The notes under the pieces: model-generated | Told to the model about the DNA's origin: nothing | The model's database searches: none | Seen by the model: the letters and a program-made list of their open reading frames with translations, nothing else | Program-made: the position numbers and the translations under genes | NCBI RefSeq assembly: GCF_964019385.1 | Contig: NC_088645.1 | Location: forward strand, 28,427,294-28,491,293 | Origin: Sycon ciliatum | Taxonomy: Eukaryota > Porifera > Calcarea > Leucosolenida > Sycettidae | Direction: 5' to 3' | Length of the DNA: 64,000 nucleotides | In this document: positions 11,615 through 21,489 of the stretch, in pieces | Numbering within the stretch: position 1 is the first letter of the stretch | Layout: each line of letters opens with the position of its first letter

Positions 11615-12414
11615 CAATCCGTAAGTGTTTCACAGTATAGTCCTACGTAATGCTCACAAATCGAATCGTTCTCTTCATATCGAAAATTGTGTGAAATTTT
11701 GTATTCGCACAGTACTCAGATCAATAGTCTCCTCACTCGTACTCCTGTACATGGAGTTTGCTGCGTAACATGGCTAGTATTATCTCCGTGCCAGTCGTGC
11801 AATGTGTATCGGTTCACTTGTGCTTTATCTCACACAAGTGGCCTGCACCTCAATTCGTATTGTGGCGAAATTCATTCTCACCTTTTGCATTATCACTTAG
11901 TCTTTACAGAATGCTGAGACGTTCTCTTGTATTTCACGTAGCTGTGCACCAACAATTACGCTGTGCACTCTAGCAGCAGCAGCACAGTAGCATATTGAGT
12001 GCGTTTTGCCCTACTGTGGTGTCTCATGACTGCATTACCGGAACAGCTGTCCTTCTTGATTATCATTCTAAAATGTGTGCACATATCCGCCTGCGCCCCA
12101 CACGCACGCACGTGTGCTCACCTTGGTCGGCACATAGTATAGTAGTCACACATGCTCACGCACGCAGACACGCAATTTCACAAGCGCGTGCGCACACGAC
12201 TGCATAAGCATACAAGTGCCTGTGCACATGCTCGTGCACGCACACATGCGCGCACTCATGCACTTGGTTGCACACGCACACATTCCTCAGGATCACTAAC
12301 GGCAATGCATCTACTACTTGTCATTCCATGTCCCTCCCGTAAGGGGGAGAGAATGACATAAAGGAGAACACAGAATAGATGACATGAATATCTTTGGAAT
12401 GTTATATTACATTA

Positions 12415-12845
12415 CACAAAAGCACACGCATGTGCGCGCACACACACACACTCACGCAAGTGCGCGCACACACACTCAGTGTCACGTGCGTGCGCGCGCA
12501 CACACTCACGCGCGTGCACCCCCACACACAATAATAATAATGTCTGTCTCTCACGCGCGTGCGCGCAAACACACACACTCACGCGTGTGCACCCACACAC
12601 ACAATAATAATAATGTCTGTCTCTTACGCGCGTGCACGCAAACACACTCACGGGCGCGCCCACGCACACTCTCACGCGCGGGCGCGCACACACTCACGCG
12701 CGTGCGCGCACACACTCACGCGCGTGCGCGCACACACTCACGCGCGTGCGCGCAAACACTCACGCGCGTGCGCGCACACACACATTCGCGCGCTTGCACG
12801 CATACACACACACTCACGCGCTTGCACGCATACACACAATAATAA
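12415..12845. repeat. Alternating purine-pyrimidine tract (CACGCG/TGCGCG), Z-DNA prone
   Basis: Over 400 bp dominated by CACA and GCGCGTGCGCGC runs, with three interspersed copies of an ACAATAATAATAATGTCTG segment (about 12531, 12601 and 12836). The long open frames in both strands are repeat artefacts. Confidence 0.85.
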
Positions 12846-13748
12846 TAATGTCTGGCTCTCATCTGCATCCATACTGAGAAAACCCAACGAGTTCCCGAAT
12901 AGGTGTACACTGTTGCTGGTATGTGGACTATCTTCTCTCCTTGAACTGCGGGTCATTGCGTGATGTAGCTTATCAGCAGTACATACTGTGTGTTTATACA
13001 GGAAAAAAACATGCCAGCTAGAGGCGCTGGCGCTGTAAACAGTCCTTCATATAACCTTGGGGCGGTGGCAGTGGTCGTAGCTCAACAGTGAGTCACTGCG
13101 ACCGATGGTACAGCCGCTCTTGATCTTCTTCCTGTAAAATCAAGAACAGCAATCGCAGACAGGTTCATCGATCGCACGCAATAGCCTAGGGAAACAGGAG
13201 ATCTACTGCCGTCCACCTCATTAAGCCGGTTTCGGAAAGCTTCACATTTCGTACTGATGTAGTCCAAAACAATTCTACAAATGCTTTGGAAAAGAAAGAA
13301 CTACATACAGTAGCTAGTGTTTTTGAAATATTGCACTCACCTCCGCTTTTCGACTGACGCTTCACAGTGTGGCGTGCGAAAAAGGACACACCACAGTTTC
13401 ATCCACCAGCGTCCGCATCGGATGAGTGCATAATATTCCTCCTGAAAATCCTCCTCTGCCAAATGGCTGGAACACACGCGAAGGATTTACATTGTAGTCC
13501 CGAAATTGTCAAGCAAATAATTATGCCGCTTGATAGCTGCTATGGTGCACTGCTCGGCCTGTGCGAGGCACAAGCCTTCGGAAATTGGTGCAGGTTCATC
13601 CCAGGGGGGTTACCAGTAAGATTATAGTAGCCAACAACACAGCCAGAAGCCATGATGACACAAATACCCTCTTCTTCCATGGACAAACAGAAAGAAGATG
13701 CGAAATCCCAGTGTTTCTGGATCTGGCCAAAGGATCACCAAGTCTCAA

Positions 13749-13756
13749 TGACGTCA
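13749..13756. promoter_or_regulatory. Consensus CRE palindrome TGACGTCA
   Basis: In the right terminal inverted repeat, mirroring the site at 7843. Confidence 0.5.
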
Positions 13757-14204
13757 CGGCACGGACCCGAAAAGGACAATTGCAAACTGATATATCTCAA
13801 GAACGCTTGGTCGGATCGAAGTGGGACCTTCACCATTCGACTCAGCGTGCAAAACTCTACGGACCATGAAGTTTTGATTTTTGGGTGTAGTTCCCCTTTA
13901 ACTGTTGGTCGCAGCACGGTTGGAAAAAATCCTTCTGCTTCCAAGCAGGACTTCAACCTGGTACCTCTCGTATCTCAATCATGGTCTTAGACCAACCCAC
14001 TTTTCCTGCCTGCTGTGAGTCGCATGCGTATGAGTAAAGGTGACTGTCCTCGGTGCAAAAGTGAGGGTTCTGTGGAGGGTACAGTATGGTATTAGATTTG
14101 ACCTTGCGAATTTGTTTTGTTCAAAAATGTTGAAGTTGGAAGAAAAAAGAGTTACAAAGGAAGAACAATTATTGAAATAATCTACTTGGAGATAATAATT
14201 TTAA

Positions 14205-14349
14205 TATAGCTATGAATAGGATGAAGGCCGCAGACATCATCGATTCTGGGTTTTCAATAATATTTTTGTTATAAAATACACAGTAATAAATGTCAAACAA
14301 ATAACGTAGTTGCGTGATGTCTGCGGCCTTCATCCTATTCATAGCTATA
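14205..14349. mobile_element. MITE with TTAA target duplication
   Basis: A 145-bp element with about 39-bp nearly perfect inverted ends (TATAGCTATGAATAGGATGA...), flanked by TTAA at 14201-14204 and 14350-14353. Non-coding. The TTAA flanks again point to a piggyBac or Kolobok-type mobiliser. Confidence 0.8.
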
Positions 14350-14479
14350 TTAACAATTATCGAGGATAGCAATAGCCACTGTTTTTATGAGTATCAAGAA
14401 GACATCCGGGAGCGATCATAGAATACAAGACTGATGTTAGGAGAAGTCTAGTACAGAGAGGGTCAAAACCGGGTCTAAG

Positions 14480-14644
14480 TGTAACCGGCTACTGCGGGTT
14501 TAGGAAAAGAATCATCTTTATTCGTACTGCACAGGGTTATATATGATGTAAAGGTGTCAACTAGATAGGCGGGATGGTAGGTGATAGGCCGAAGGGCCGT
14601 GGATAGAGGGGATAGGAGTGTGAACAGCAGGTAACACTGTTACA
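14480..14644 (-). repeat. 3' LTR of chromovirus 1
   Basis: 165 bp, nearly identical to 17587-17751. On the minus strand it holds TATATAA (14537-14543) and AATAAA (14517-14522). It is preceded on the minus strand by a polypurine tract (14645-14662). Confidence 0.9.
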
Positions 14645-14662
14645 CCATCCCACTCCCCTAAA
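14645..14662 (-). promoter_or_regulatory. Polypurine tract of chromovirus 1
   Basis: Minus-strand TTAGGGGAGTGGGATGG directly abuts the 3' LTR; it primes plus-strand DNA synthesis in LTR elements. Confidence 0.75.
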
Positions 14663-14840
14663 GGAAGCATTGGGTTCTACGAGCAACTCAAGTAGGTAAA
14701 TCTGCATGTGGATAAGCGGAATAAGTCGAGAACCCAACAGTCAAATCGCGAGGAAAATTACACAGAATGCAGTGCAATGGAATTCCAGAAGTTAACTCAG
14801 CTGCAATATCAGTGAAGATTCCTTGAATTTGAATAACGTC

Positions 14841-17012
14841 TTAAAAACACAATGTCTCTGTCAGACTCATCGCGCAAATTAGTTGCGGGTTCCCATGTAG
14901 CTTCGTCGACAGGATAGCCCTGCCAATGGACCAGGTCCTCTCGCTGCCCCTACGTTCTCGGTGATCAAGAATTTCTTCGACCATGAACCGTGTGTTTCCA
15001 TCGAGGTCAGTGAATGATGGTGGTGGAGGTTGCTCTCTGCCAGGAATAGCGTTTTCCTCATACCGCCGCAAGGCAGTAATGTTGAAGACGGGATGGCAAC
15101 GAATCGTGCGAGGAAGCTCCAAACGATATGCGTTTGAGCTAATCTTTGCCTGCACGCGGTAGGGCCCAAACCACCTTGGCCGCAGCTTCCGGGACGGTTG
15201 AAGACGGGCCTCTGGCGTTAGCAAGAAGTCCTTATAAACAAGCTCCATATCACCAACCTTTAACTGGCTGGGAACCCTTCCACGGTCTGCGTACAGCGCC
15301 TGGCGTGCTTGAGCGGCCACTGAGGCATCACGGGCAATGTCTAATGCATCACGTTGTTGCTCAGTGATGCTCGATGGACTGGGCCACGTCCGGACAGCGT
15401 TCACCTTCTTCGGGTCAGGTGAAATATGAGAGCCGTTGATGTAATGCCCCAAGAACAGAACTTCCGAAGCGCCGAATTCGCACTTCGATAACTTGCAGAG
15501 CAGTTGGTTCTTCCTGAGCACGTCCAGCACCGTCCGCACATGGCTTAGATGCTCTGACCACGATCTGCTGAATATGAGAATGTCATCCAGAAACACAACT
15601 ACAAAATCTCGTAAGTACGGGCGGAGGATGCTGTTCATCAGAGTCTGAAATGTGGCCGGTGCATTAGTCAGGCCGAAACCCATTACCCGGAATTGATATT
15701 GCCCAAACGGTGTATTGATGGCCGTTTTCTCGACATCGTTCTTCTGAATACGGATCTGATTGTACCCTGATCTTAAATCGAGCTTCGTGAAATACGTGAA
15801 ATACGTGTTCCCCTGGACTGTGTCAAATAGATCATCCACATTGGGCAGGCAAGCCGTATTCTTCACAGTAATTTTGTTAAGATCCCTCCAGTCGCATACC
15901 ATGCGCAAACTGCCATCTGCCTTTTTTACGAAGAACACGGGTGCGCCATACGGGGACTTACTAGGCTCAACAAAACCCTTTGCGAGTAGTTGCTCCAGTT
16001 GCGACTTCAACTCGTCCATTTCAGGCTTGGGGAGACGATAGGCTGGACGTGACGGCGGCGGTGCACCCTCTTCAAGCCGAATCTCATGATCTACGGATCT
16101 TTCAGGTGGAAGTGCTTCCGGCAGTTCATCAGGAAAGACATCGGAATACTCACGAAGCAAGTCAGCAACTTCGGGCTTGTTAGAGTTGGGGATACTCAGA
16201 GGTGGATCAAGACCGGAGTCATCCTCAGCTGTGACCCATGCTAGGAAACCTTGTTCGCCGTTTCTGAGCGCATGACTAGCCTGACAGCCAGAAATGAACA
16301 TGTTTTCGATTTGCGAGTCTCCGTCCTTGTCCTGAGAAGGTGCACTTGGCAGGCCATTCCCGTCCACGATTATTTCGTTGGTCCGGAAATTGATTCGTGG
16401 GTTGTTCCTAGTGAACCAGGGCCTGCCCAATATCGCGTCGTAGCGGGCGAGGGGAAAGACGGTAAACTGCTGTTTCTCCTTGGAGTCGCTGACAACAACA
16501 TCTATGGCATTCGTGGTCTCCATAGCGTGTGAGCTCGTTTTTCCATCCGCTAATGTGACTTTCAGTAATTCCGATCCCAACTCTGTTGGCACCTTGTGTC
16601 TTCGGACGAACACCTCAGAAATGAAGTCGTGGGTTGATCCACAGTCGATCAACACTGTCGCTGCACGGCCGTACAGTTTGGCTTCCACCCGTAGTAGCTC
16701 GTTCTCTTTTTCAGCGACGACACTGCCGACGTGCGCTTCGCGGCTCTTCTTAACATGTTTTTTGGAATCAACACAACTAGTAGCGGTAGCAGCAGCAACA
16801 TCCGCGGCAGGCTCATCTTCTCCGCAATCGACTTCGTCAACCAATAAGTCACTGAAGCGATTCTTCGTGGCGATTGGAGCGGCAGTGGGACAGGGTGGTG
16901 CTCTTCTCAGCGCCAGTGATCGCACCGCTGCCACTGGCGTCCAGAGTTTGGGTGGTGGTGAACTCGCGGGCAATCTCGGGCTAAATGTCCCTGCTGTCGG
17001 CAAGCGAAACAT
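14841..17012 (-). pseudogene. Chromovirus 1 Pol: protease, RT, integrase C-terminus and chromodomain
   Basis: The protease active site reads LIDCGSTHDF (Cys in place of Ser within DSG, which is unusual and may impair it). RT follows, with the MDELKSQLEQLL entry, MVCDWRDLNKIT, LDLRSGYNQI and FLDDILIFS. After GHYINGSHISPDPKKV it jumps to the integrase tail LKVGDMELVYKDF, RPRWFGPYRV and a HPVFNITALR block, so RNase H and the integrase core are deleted. A chromodomain follows (FMVEEILDHR); its second half (HWQGYPVDEATWEP) is in a different frame over 14838-14950, a frameshift. Chromodomains steer integration to marked chromatin. Confidence 0.88.
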
Positions 17013-17571
17013 CTGCCAGCACTCATCAAGCGATTACGGTCTTCTGGCGACAGTCTGGTTGGTCTTCGGATATTTGGTGATCCTGCAGCTATGCCATCTG
17101 GTTGGTGTCGATTCTCGGCCGTTACGGTCAGTTCTGCTTGTATAGCCTTCGACAGTGTTGTCGGATGCTCCTTGAGTACTTCACGCCTCAAATGGCCCCA
17201 GCCTACATGTTCGAAATAAGCCATAGGCGGGCATTGCCCACAAGAAAACTCGAGGCATAAGTAACTTCTTCCTCCTGTGTCGCAAATCCTATGGCTTTTA
17301 TAGCTAAGTCCATGCTAAATACCCACTCCCGAAACAAATCTGCCTCACCGTGAAATGCTGGGGGCTCCTTGACATGGCGCTTGGTAATATTATCGCGAGG
17401 GTGTTCTCTGGTGCTTAGCCCTGGGCTGGATGGGACTTGAAATGGTGTCGCAGGAGTTGGAGTGATGGCGGCCACGAGCCGTCGCAACTCTTGTAGAGCC
17501 AGGTACGCTGTCACGGCGATGACGGTCAGCAGGACCGGAAGGCCAGTACTAGTCAGGTCGATGGAAATCAT
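16907..17571 (-). pseudogene. Chromovirus 1 Gag, frameshifted and shortened
   Basis: The ATG at 17571 lies inside the tRNA primer-binding site. The first frame (17571-17203) has an N-terminal hydrophobic segment (LPVLLTVIAVTAYLAL) followed by QELRRLV, then the Ty3 Gag block FHGEADLFREWVFSMD to GNARLWLI. A second frame (17224-16907) continues to a zinc knuckle CFACRQQGHLARDC. The middle of Gag is missing at the frame change near 17210. Gag then passes into Pol in a third frame. Confidence 0.82.
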
Positions 17572-17586
17572 CCTCTCTGCTACCAG
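17562..17586 (-). promoter_or_regulatory. Primer-binding site, initiator tRNA-Met type, chromovirus 1
   Basis: Minus-strand TGGTAGCAGAGAGGATGATT directly follows the 5' LTR. Its first 11 bases match the complement of the animal initiator tRNA-Met 3' end (ending ...CTCTGCTACCA), and the rest matches after a 2-base insertion. Confidence 0.8.
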
Positions 17587-17751
17587 TGTAACCGGCTACT
17601 GCGGGTTGAGGAAAAGAATCATCTTTATTCGTACTGCACAGGGTTATATATGATGTAAAGGTGTCAACTAGATAGGCGGGATGGTAGGTGATAGGCCGAA
17701 GGGCCGTGGATAGAGGGGATAGGAGTGTGAACAGCAGGTAACACTGTTACA
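17587..17751 (-). repeat. 5' LTR of chromovirus 1
   Basis: 165 bp; TATATAA at 17644-17650 and AATAAA at 17624-17629 on the minus strand. Near identity with the 3' LTR points to a recent insertion. Confidence 0.9.
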
Positions 17752-17895
17752 CTAAAACCCATTCGGTTCAGATGGTCGCAACCGACAGGGGCTCTACAAA
17801 CCGTGGATGGTTGTAGAAAGGTCACTGTTTCTGAACACCTTGTTCTCTACCTTGCTACATACTGCCAACCAACAACATGTTAGGGGTACAGTATG

Positions 17896-18247
17896 TGTAA
17901 CCGTTACACCTTCTTCTGCCTTCCTATCACTGCTCACCTATGTACTCGCATATCACTGGTCACCTATGTACGCTCCTATCACTGCTCACCTATGTACGCG
18001 CCTATCACTGCACACCTATGTACGCGCCTATCACTGCACACCTATGTACGCGACTGTCACTGCACACCTATGAACTCGCCTATCACTGCACAGCTTGCGC
18101 GCTTGTGCGCGCCTATCAGATGCACACCTTGTGCAACTTCTAGCACTTACTTAACCTTGGCACCTGTTATTCTACTTACTGTATAAAACTGCTTCTTTAC
18201 TAATAAAGAGACGATTATTCCTCAGCTGACTAAGTGAGACGTTTACA
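17896..18247 (+). repeat. 5' LTR of chromovirus 2
   Basis: Starts TGTAACCGTTACACC (itself nearly palindromic) and ends GACGTTTACA. It contains about six tandem 24-25-bp units (CACCTATGTACGCGCCTATCA type), TATAAAA at 18182-18188 and AATAAA at 18202-18207. Confidence 0.9.
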
Positions 18248-18248
18248 T

Positions 18249-18266
18249 TGGTAGCTGAGGATGGTT
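18249..18266 (+). promoter_or_regulatory. Primer-binding site, initiator tRNA-Met type, chromovirus 2
   Basis: TGGTAGCTGAGGATGGTT matches the complement of the initiator tRNA-Met 3' end in 17 of 18 positions. It contains the ATG that in the related element starts Gag. Confidence 0.88.
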
Positions 18267-18516
18267 CTCGATTGTTATCTTCCGTTTGCACTGGTTCCTT
18301 CTGACGTCTGCTGTCTTATCGTTCCTGGTACTCAGTTTACTGGTTTTCGCCGCTATTCGGGAACTGCTGCGGGTTGCTAGGCTATTAGCCAACGGTCCAA
18401 CGCTAACAACAGTACCTGTGACTCCTTGGAAGGGTATCGGAGCCGCGGTCAACCAGAATCGGCCTACATCGAGACGTGGGCCTAGTACGAAGGAGCCTCC
18501 AGTGTTCGGTGGCTAG
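18260..18516 (+). pseudogene. Chromovirus 2 Gag N-terminal fragment
   Basis: One frame after the primer-binding site encodes a strongly hydrophobic segment (FLLTSAVLSFLVLSLLVF) then AAIRELLRVARLL and STKEPPVFGG. It is colinear with the Gag start of chromovirus 1 (LPVLLTVIAV..., QELRRLV, KEPPAFHGE). The ATG in the primer-binding site is one base out of frame here, so this copy is broken. The rest of Gag is gone. Confidence 0.7.
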
Positions 18517-18606
18517 GCAAACCGGTTAAAGGAGTGGTCTTTCGCCATACATTGCACGGAACTGCCCAGGACAAGGTCACCCAAACGCTGGGCGTCAGTC
18601 AGTTCG

Positions 18607-19251
18607 GTGCGTTTGCTGGCGCGACAAAGGGTACCTTCAGAACCGACTCCGATCACCGTTCACAACAGGTTTGCTGGCCTGGTCGTGGAAGAACCTGCGT
18701 ACTGCGACATTGATGACGATGAACTGGACTGCAACCCGCTGCAACCTGGAATTATTGAAAATGTACACCTCGGCAATGTCGTCGTCGACAAAGAGCACGA
18801 ACTGTTGCGGGTTGTTGGGATGATTAACGGTCGCGACGCAACTATGCTGATCGATTCTGGGTCCACTCACGATCTGATATCCGACGCTTTCGTTCGTCAG
18901 CACCAACTCCCAACAAAATCCAGCTCCGAAGTCCTGAATGCTTCCCTGGCTAACGGCACGTCATGTCAGATGTCAGGTGTCACGGAAACACTCGATATTG
19001 TTGTTGTAGACTTCAGTGACCACCAGGCCTTCAGAGTGTTTTCACTTGCCAAGTACATGTATGACGTAATACTCGGAAAGCCCTGGCTTACCAGGTATAA
19101 CCCCGATGTCAACTTCCGTACCAATCAGGTAACATTCGATGGAAAACCAATCTCAACCAGTAAGGCGCTTGATTGCTCTGACCCAGTAACCCAGTTGCCC
19201 AGTTACCCAGTTTCCCAGTTACCCAGTTATCCAGTTGCCCAGTTGCCCTGA
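18607..19251 (+). pseudogene. Chromovirus 2 protease fragment running into a minisatellite
   Basis: An intact aspartic protease site, LIDSGSTHDLISDAFVRQH, is followed by the ILGKPWLTRYNPDVNF block. It matches chromovirus 1 (DFISEVFVRRH; ILGRPWFTRNNPRINF). After about residue 190 the frame enters a CAGTTACC minisatellite and stops. RT, RNase H and integrase are absent. Confidence 0.85.
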
Positions 19252-19430
19252 GTCACCAAGTCACAGAGTCACCAAGTCACCAAGTCATGGAGTCACCAAG
19301 TCACCCAGAGTCGCGCAGTCACCAAGTCATGCATTCACCCAGTCACCCAGTCACCCAGAGTCATGGAGTCACCAAGTCCCAGAGTCATCCAGAGTAACCC
19401 AGTCACCCAGAGTCACCCAGCCGCCTCAGC
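19180..19430 (+). repeat. Minisatellite of CAGTTACC / AGTCACC units
   Basis: About 30 short, drifting units (CAGTTACC, GAGTCACCAAGTCA, CCAGAGTCA) replace the missing middle of chromovirus 2. Confidence 0.85.
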
Positions 19431-19431
19431 C

Positions 19432-19620
19432 GCCTACAACCGATTTGGACGGCAACACAGGGTACATTGTTGAGGAAATCTTGGATCACCGAGTATGCAA
19501 AGGCACACGCGAGTTTTGGTTAAGTGGAAGAGTTATGATGAGACAAGCTGGGAGCCAGAGAATGTTCTCAAGGACGAGTCCGGAAGAAACATTGCTCCAC
19601 TTGTGTTCTTAAGTATTTCA
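19432..19620 (+). pseudogene. Chromovirus 2 chromodomain, frameshifted
   Basis: TTDLDGNTGYIVEEILDHR in one frame continues as VLVKWKSYDETSWEPENVL in another, together a full chromodomain. It matches the chromodomain of chromovirus 1. Confidence 0.85.
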
Positions 19621-19644
19621 TTCTCTTGTGTTTTGCACAATCTA

Positions 19645-19658
19645 GAGGAGGGGGATGG
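19645..19658 (+). promoter_or_regulatory. Polypurine tract of chromovirus 2
   Basis: AGAGGAGGGGGATGG directly precedes the 3' LTR. Confidence 0.8.
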
Positions 19659-19844
19659 TGTAACCGTTACACCTTATTCTGCCTTCCTATCAATGCACAC
19701 CTATGTATGCGCCTGTCACTGCACACCTATGTACGCGTCTGTCACTGCACAGCTTGTGCACGCCTATCAGTTGCACACCTTGTGCAACTTTCTTTACTAA
19801 GAAACAGACGAGTATTCCTCAGCTGATTAAGTGAGACGTTTACA
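19659..19844 (+). repeat. 3' LTR of chromovirus 2, deleted
   Basis: 186 bp. Same ends as the 5' LTR, but with fewer 25-bp units and no TATAAAA or intact AATAAA because of an internal deletion of about 166 bp. Confidence 0.88.
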
Positions 19845-20095
19845 GTATGTATAATTATGTGTGCACGTGTGTGTCGAGTGGAAGTGTTCACCTGTACATT
19901 GCGTCTATGACAGAGCATGATTTCAAAGTGTATGTCAGCGTGAATATGAGCAGACATCATGTGCATGTATGGGTGAGTGTGGGTGTATGGTGTTTGAGTC
20001 TCCCAGAGGGCAGCGCGAAGGTGTTATAGGTGTGAGGTATGAGTTTGTGTACTTGCATATATTGTGTGTGTGTGTGTGAGAGAGTGTGAGCGTCC

Positions 20096-20475
20096 CCTAT
20101 TTATGGTGCAGTGGCATGTGCAGCGATTTCCAATCGATAGGTTGCGGGTTCGATTCCCGACGATTATGGTCACAGATGTCTTTCTTCTCTTTCTTAGACT
20201 CTTACTGACTTTTCTTTCATTCTCCTGGGTGGTTACCAACAGCCAGTCCATGTCGGAGTATGTGGTGTGATGTGCGTGCGGTAAAAAATATAAAAAGGAC
20301 CAAAAAGTAGGGATTCACTGGCCAGAAAAATCACTTCAAAGCTGTTTGGTGTAGACTAGGCTTAATAGTGGTGGTCAATTCTTCAGCCTGGGAACCTGTT
20401 CAATTGTGCAATTCCAGCACAAGTTGCTATGGCTTCTGCTGAAGCATTGCAATCATCGCCTCCGGCGATAGGCGT
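20096..20475 (+). repeat. tRNA-derived SINE, family 1, copy 2
   Basis: Same head (TGGTGCAGTGGCATGTG, GGTTCGATTCC) and body as the copy at 4268-4682, in the opposite orientation. It is preceded by a GT-rich tract, as in copy 1. Confidence 0.75.
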
Positions 20476-20901
20476 CCAATGGTCCAATGGTGTGTGCGTG
20501 AGAGAGAGAGAGGATGATTGTGAGCATAAGTGTGTGAGAGTGTGCACTTGGGTACGTGTCTAGGTGATTTTGGACGTGGGGTGGTGTGTTGGAGTGAATG
20601 TATAATATTATGTTTGTATGTTGTTTTTTATTGTATGCGCCCACGGGTGCAGGTGTGTATGTGTAAGCGTGGTTCCACTGCATTTCTAGAGGAAAGATTC
20701 TTCACGTACTGCCCTGTGCAAATACCAAGACCCTATTCCACGTTTCGTACCAGAAAATGTTTTCCTGGTGACGGGGCAAGCGTGAATGTCTGATTTGCAA
20801 TGCAATTTCTTTCCCACCTTACTTGAAATAGTATCTTCGACAAATCATTGATCGAAGTTTCTGCCCTTCAAAGTCTTTTGTCTCAGAGAGTAGTTTTTCA
20901 G
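20476..20901. other. No gene recognised
   Basis: GT-rich sequence; no domain or splice-bounded exon that I can support. Confidence 0.4.
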
Positions 20902-21027
20902 GCGTGAGGGCTTGCATGCTCACCCCATCTGTATGCACCACTGGCTGGCTGGGGCTTCTTCTGCAAACATCCCGTAATGCTACAGGAAGCGGTTTTTCCC
21001 GTCAATGCACGCCCGGTTGTGTATTTG
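20902..21027 (+). CDS. Possible Cys-rich exon (phase 1-1)
   Basis: A 126-bp frame lies between TTTTTCAG and a GTTTTC donor. It encodes about 42 residues with four Cys (CMLTPSVC ... CTPGC). Both boundaries are phase 1, like the four better-supported exons downstream, and the intron to the next exon would be only 68 bp. The donor is weak and the domain is not recognised, so it may be chance. Confidence 0.35.
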
Positions 21028-21095
21028 GTTTTCTCAGGTCCATAATCGACTGTACTGTCAATTTATTACTGCTTCCATGTGTCCTTTTTCCACAG

Positions 21096-21485
21096 CTCAA
21101 CAAGTTCATACAGAACCATCCCCTGCATCACTGACATTGACCAACACGGGTGCTTCTCACAACATACCATGTATATCAAGTGGAAACTTTCCTCTCAACG
21201 CATCTTGGAGCTCAACATTATCTCCGGACTCACAGATGATACAGACAACTATGCCTGCCACTATGGTGAACTCAACGTTCAGCTTCCAACAGAATGATGC
21301 TCAGATTGTGTTTACAGAAAGTGATACATCAGGTGTTACCTTCAGTGTAACCTGTACGACATCGTACACTACAAACTTTGATTGTATTGGAATGGGTTCA
21401 ACTCCATCACGTCCACAAAGCGTGATTGACAGATGTGTAAATGCCACCCAGGCAATATCTACCACTATCTCTGTCATAATCCAAG
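21096..21485 (+). CDS. Ig-like domain exon of a modular extracellular protein
   Basis: The acceptor is CTTTTTCCACAG and the donor AAG|GTTGGT, giving 390 bp, exactly 130 codons, phase 1 at both ends. The product has an Ig-type pattern: Cys (NIPCISSG), Trp 12 residues later, then DTSGVTFSVTC with the second core Cys, and extra Cys pairs. Several N-x-S/T sites fit an extracellular location. It probably belongs with the Cys-rich and CCP exons downstream on the same strand. An alternative is another beta-sandwich. Confidence 0.6.
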
Positions 21486-21489
21486 GTTG

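Larger units (their letters stand above)
7702..13897. mobile_element. 6.2 kb terminal-inverted-repeat element with TTAA flanks
   Basis: About 110 bp from 7702 (AGGGGAACTACACCCAAAAA...) recurs almost exactly inverted at about 13789-13897. Weaker similarity extends to about 150 bp. Both ends are flanked by TTAA (7698-7701, 13898-13901). TTAA duplications are typical of piggyBac and Kolobok superfamilies; the AGGG start fits Kolobok better than piggyBac, but no transposase domain was recognised, so the assignment is an inference. An inner inverted pair (about 7940-8060 versus 11235-11350) suggests a composite or rearranged interior. Confidence 0.6.
14480..17751 (-). mobile_element. Ty3 chromovirus 1, LTR-flanked, internally deleted
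   Basis: Two 165-bp LTRs (TGTAAC...GTTACA, ending CA on both strands) enclose gag, protease, RT and a chromodomain on the minus strand. RNase H and most of the integrase are missing: RT is followed almost directly by the integrase C-terminal GPYRV-type domain. The flanking 5-mers are CTAAG and CTAAA, a one-mismatch target duplication. About 3.3 kb in total against 5 kb or more for an intact element. Confidence 0.9.
17896..19844 (+). mobile_element. Ty3 chromovirus 2, LTR-flanked, RT and integrase deleted
   Basis: LTRs of 352 bp and 186 bp are flanked by a perfect 5-bp target duplication GTATG (17891-17895, 19845-19849). Between them are only a Gag start, a protease and a chromodomain. It inserted 144 bp from chromovirus 1 in the opposite orientation. 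Protein similarity between the two shows they are one lineage. Confidence 0.9.
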
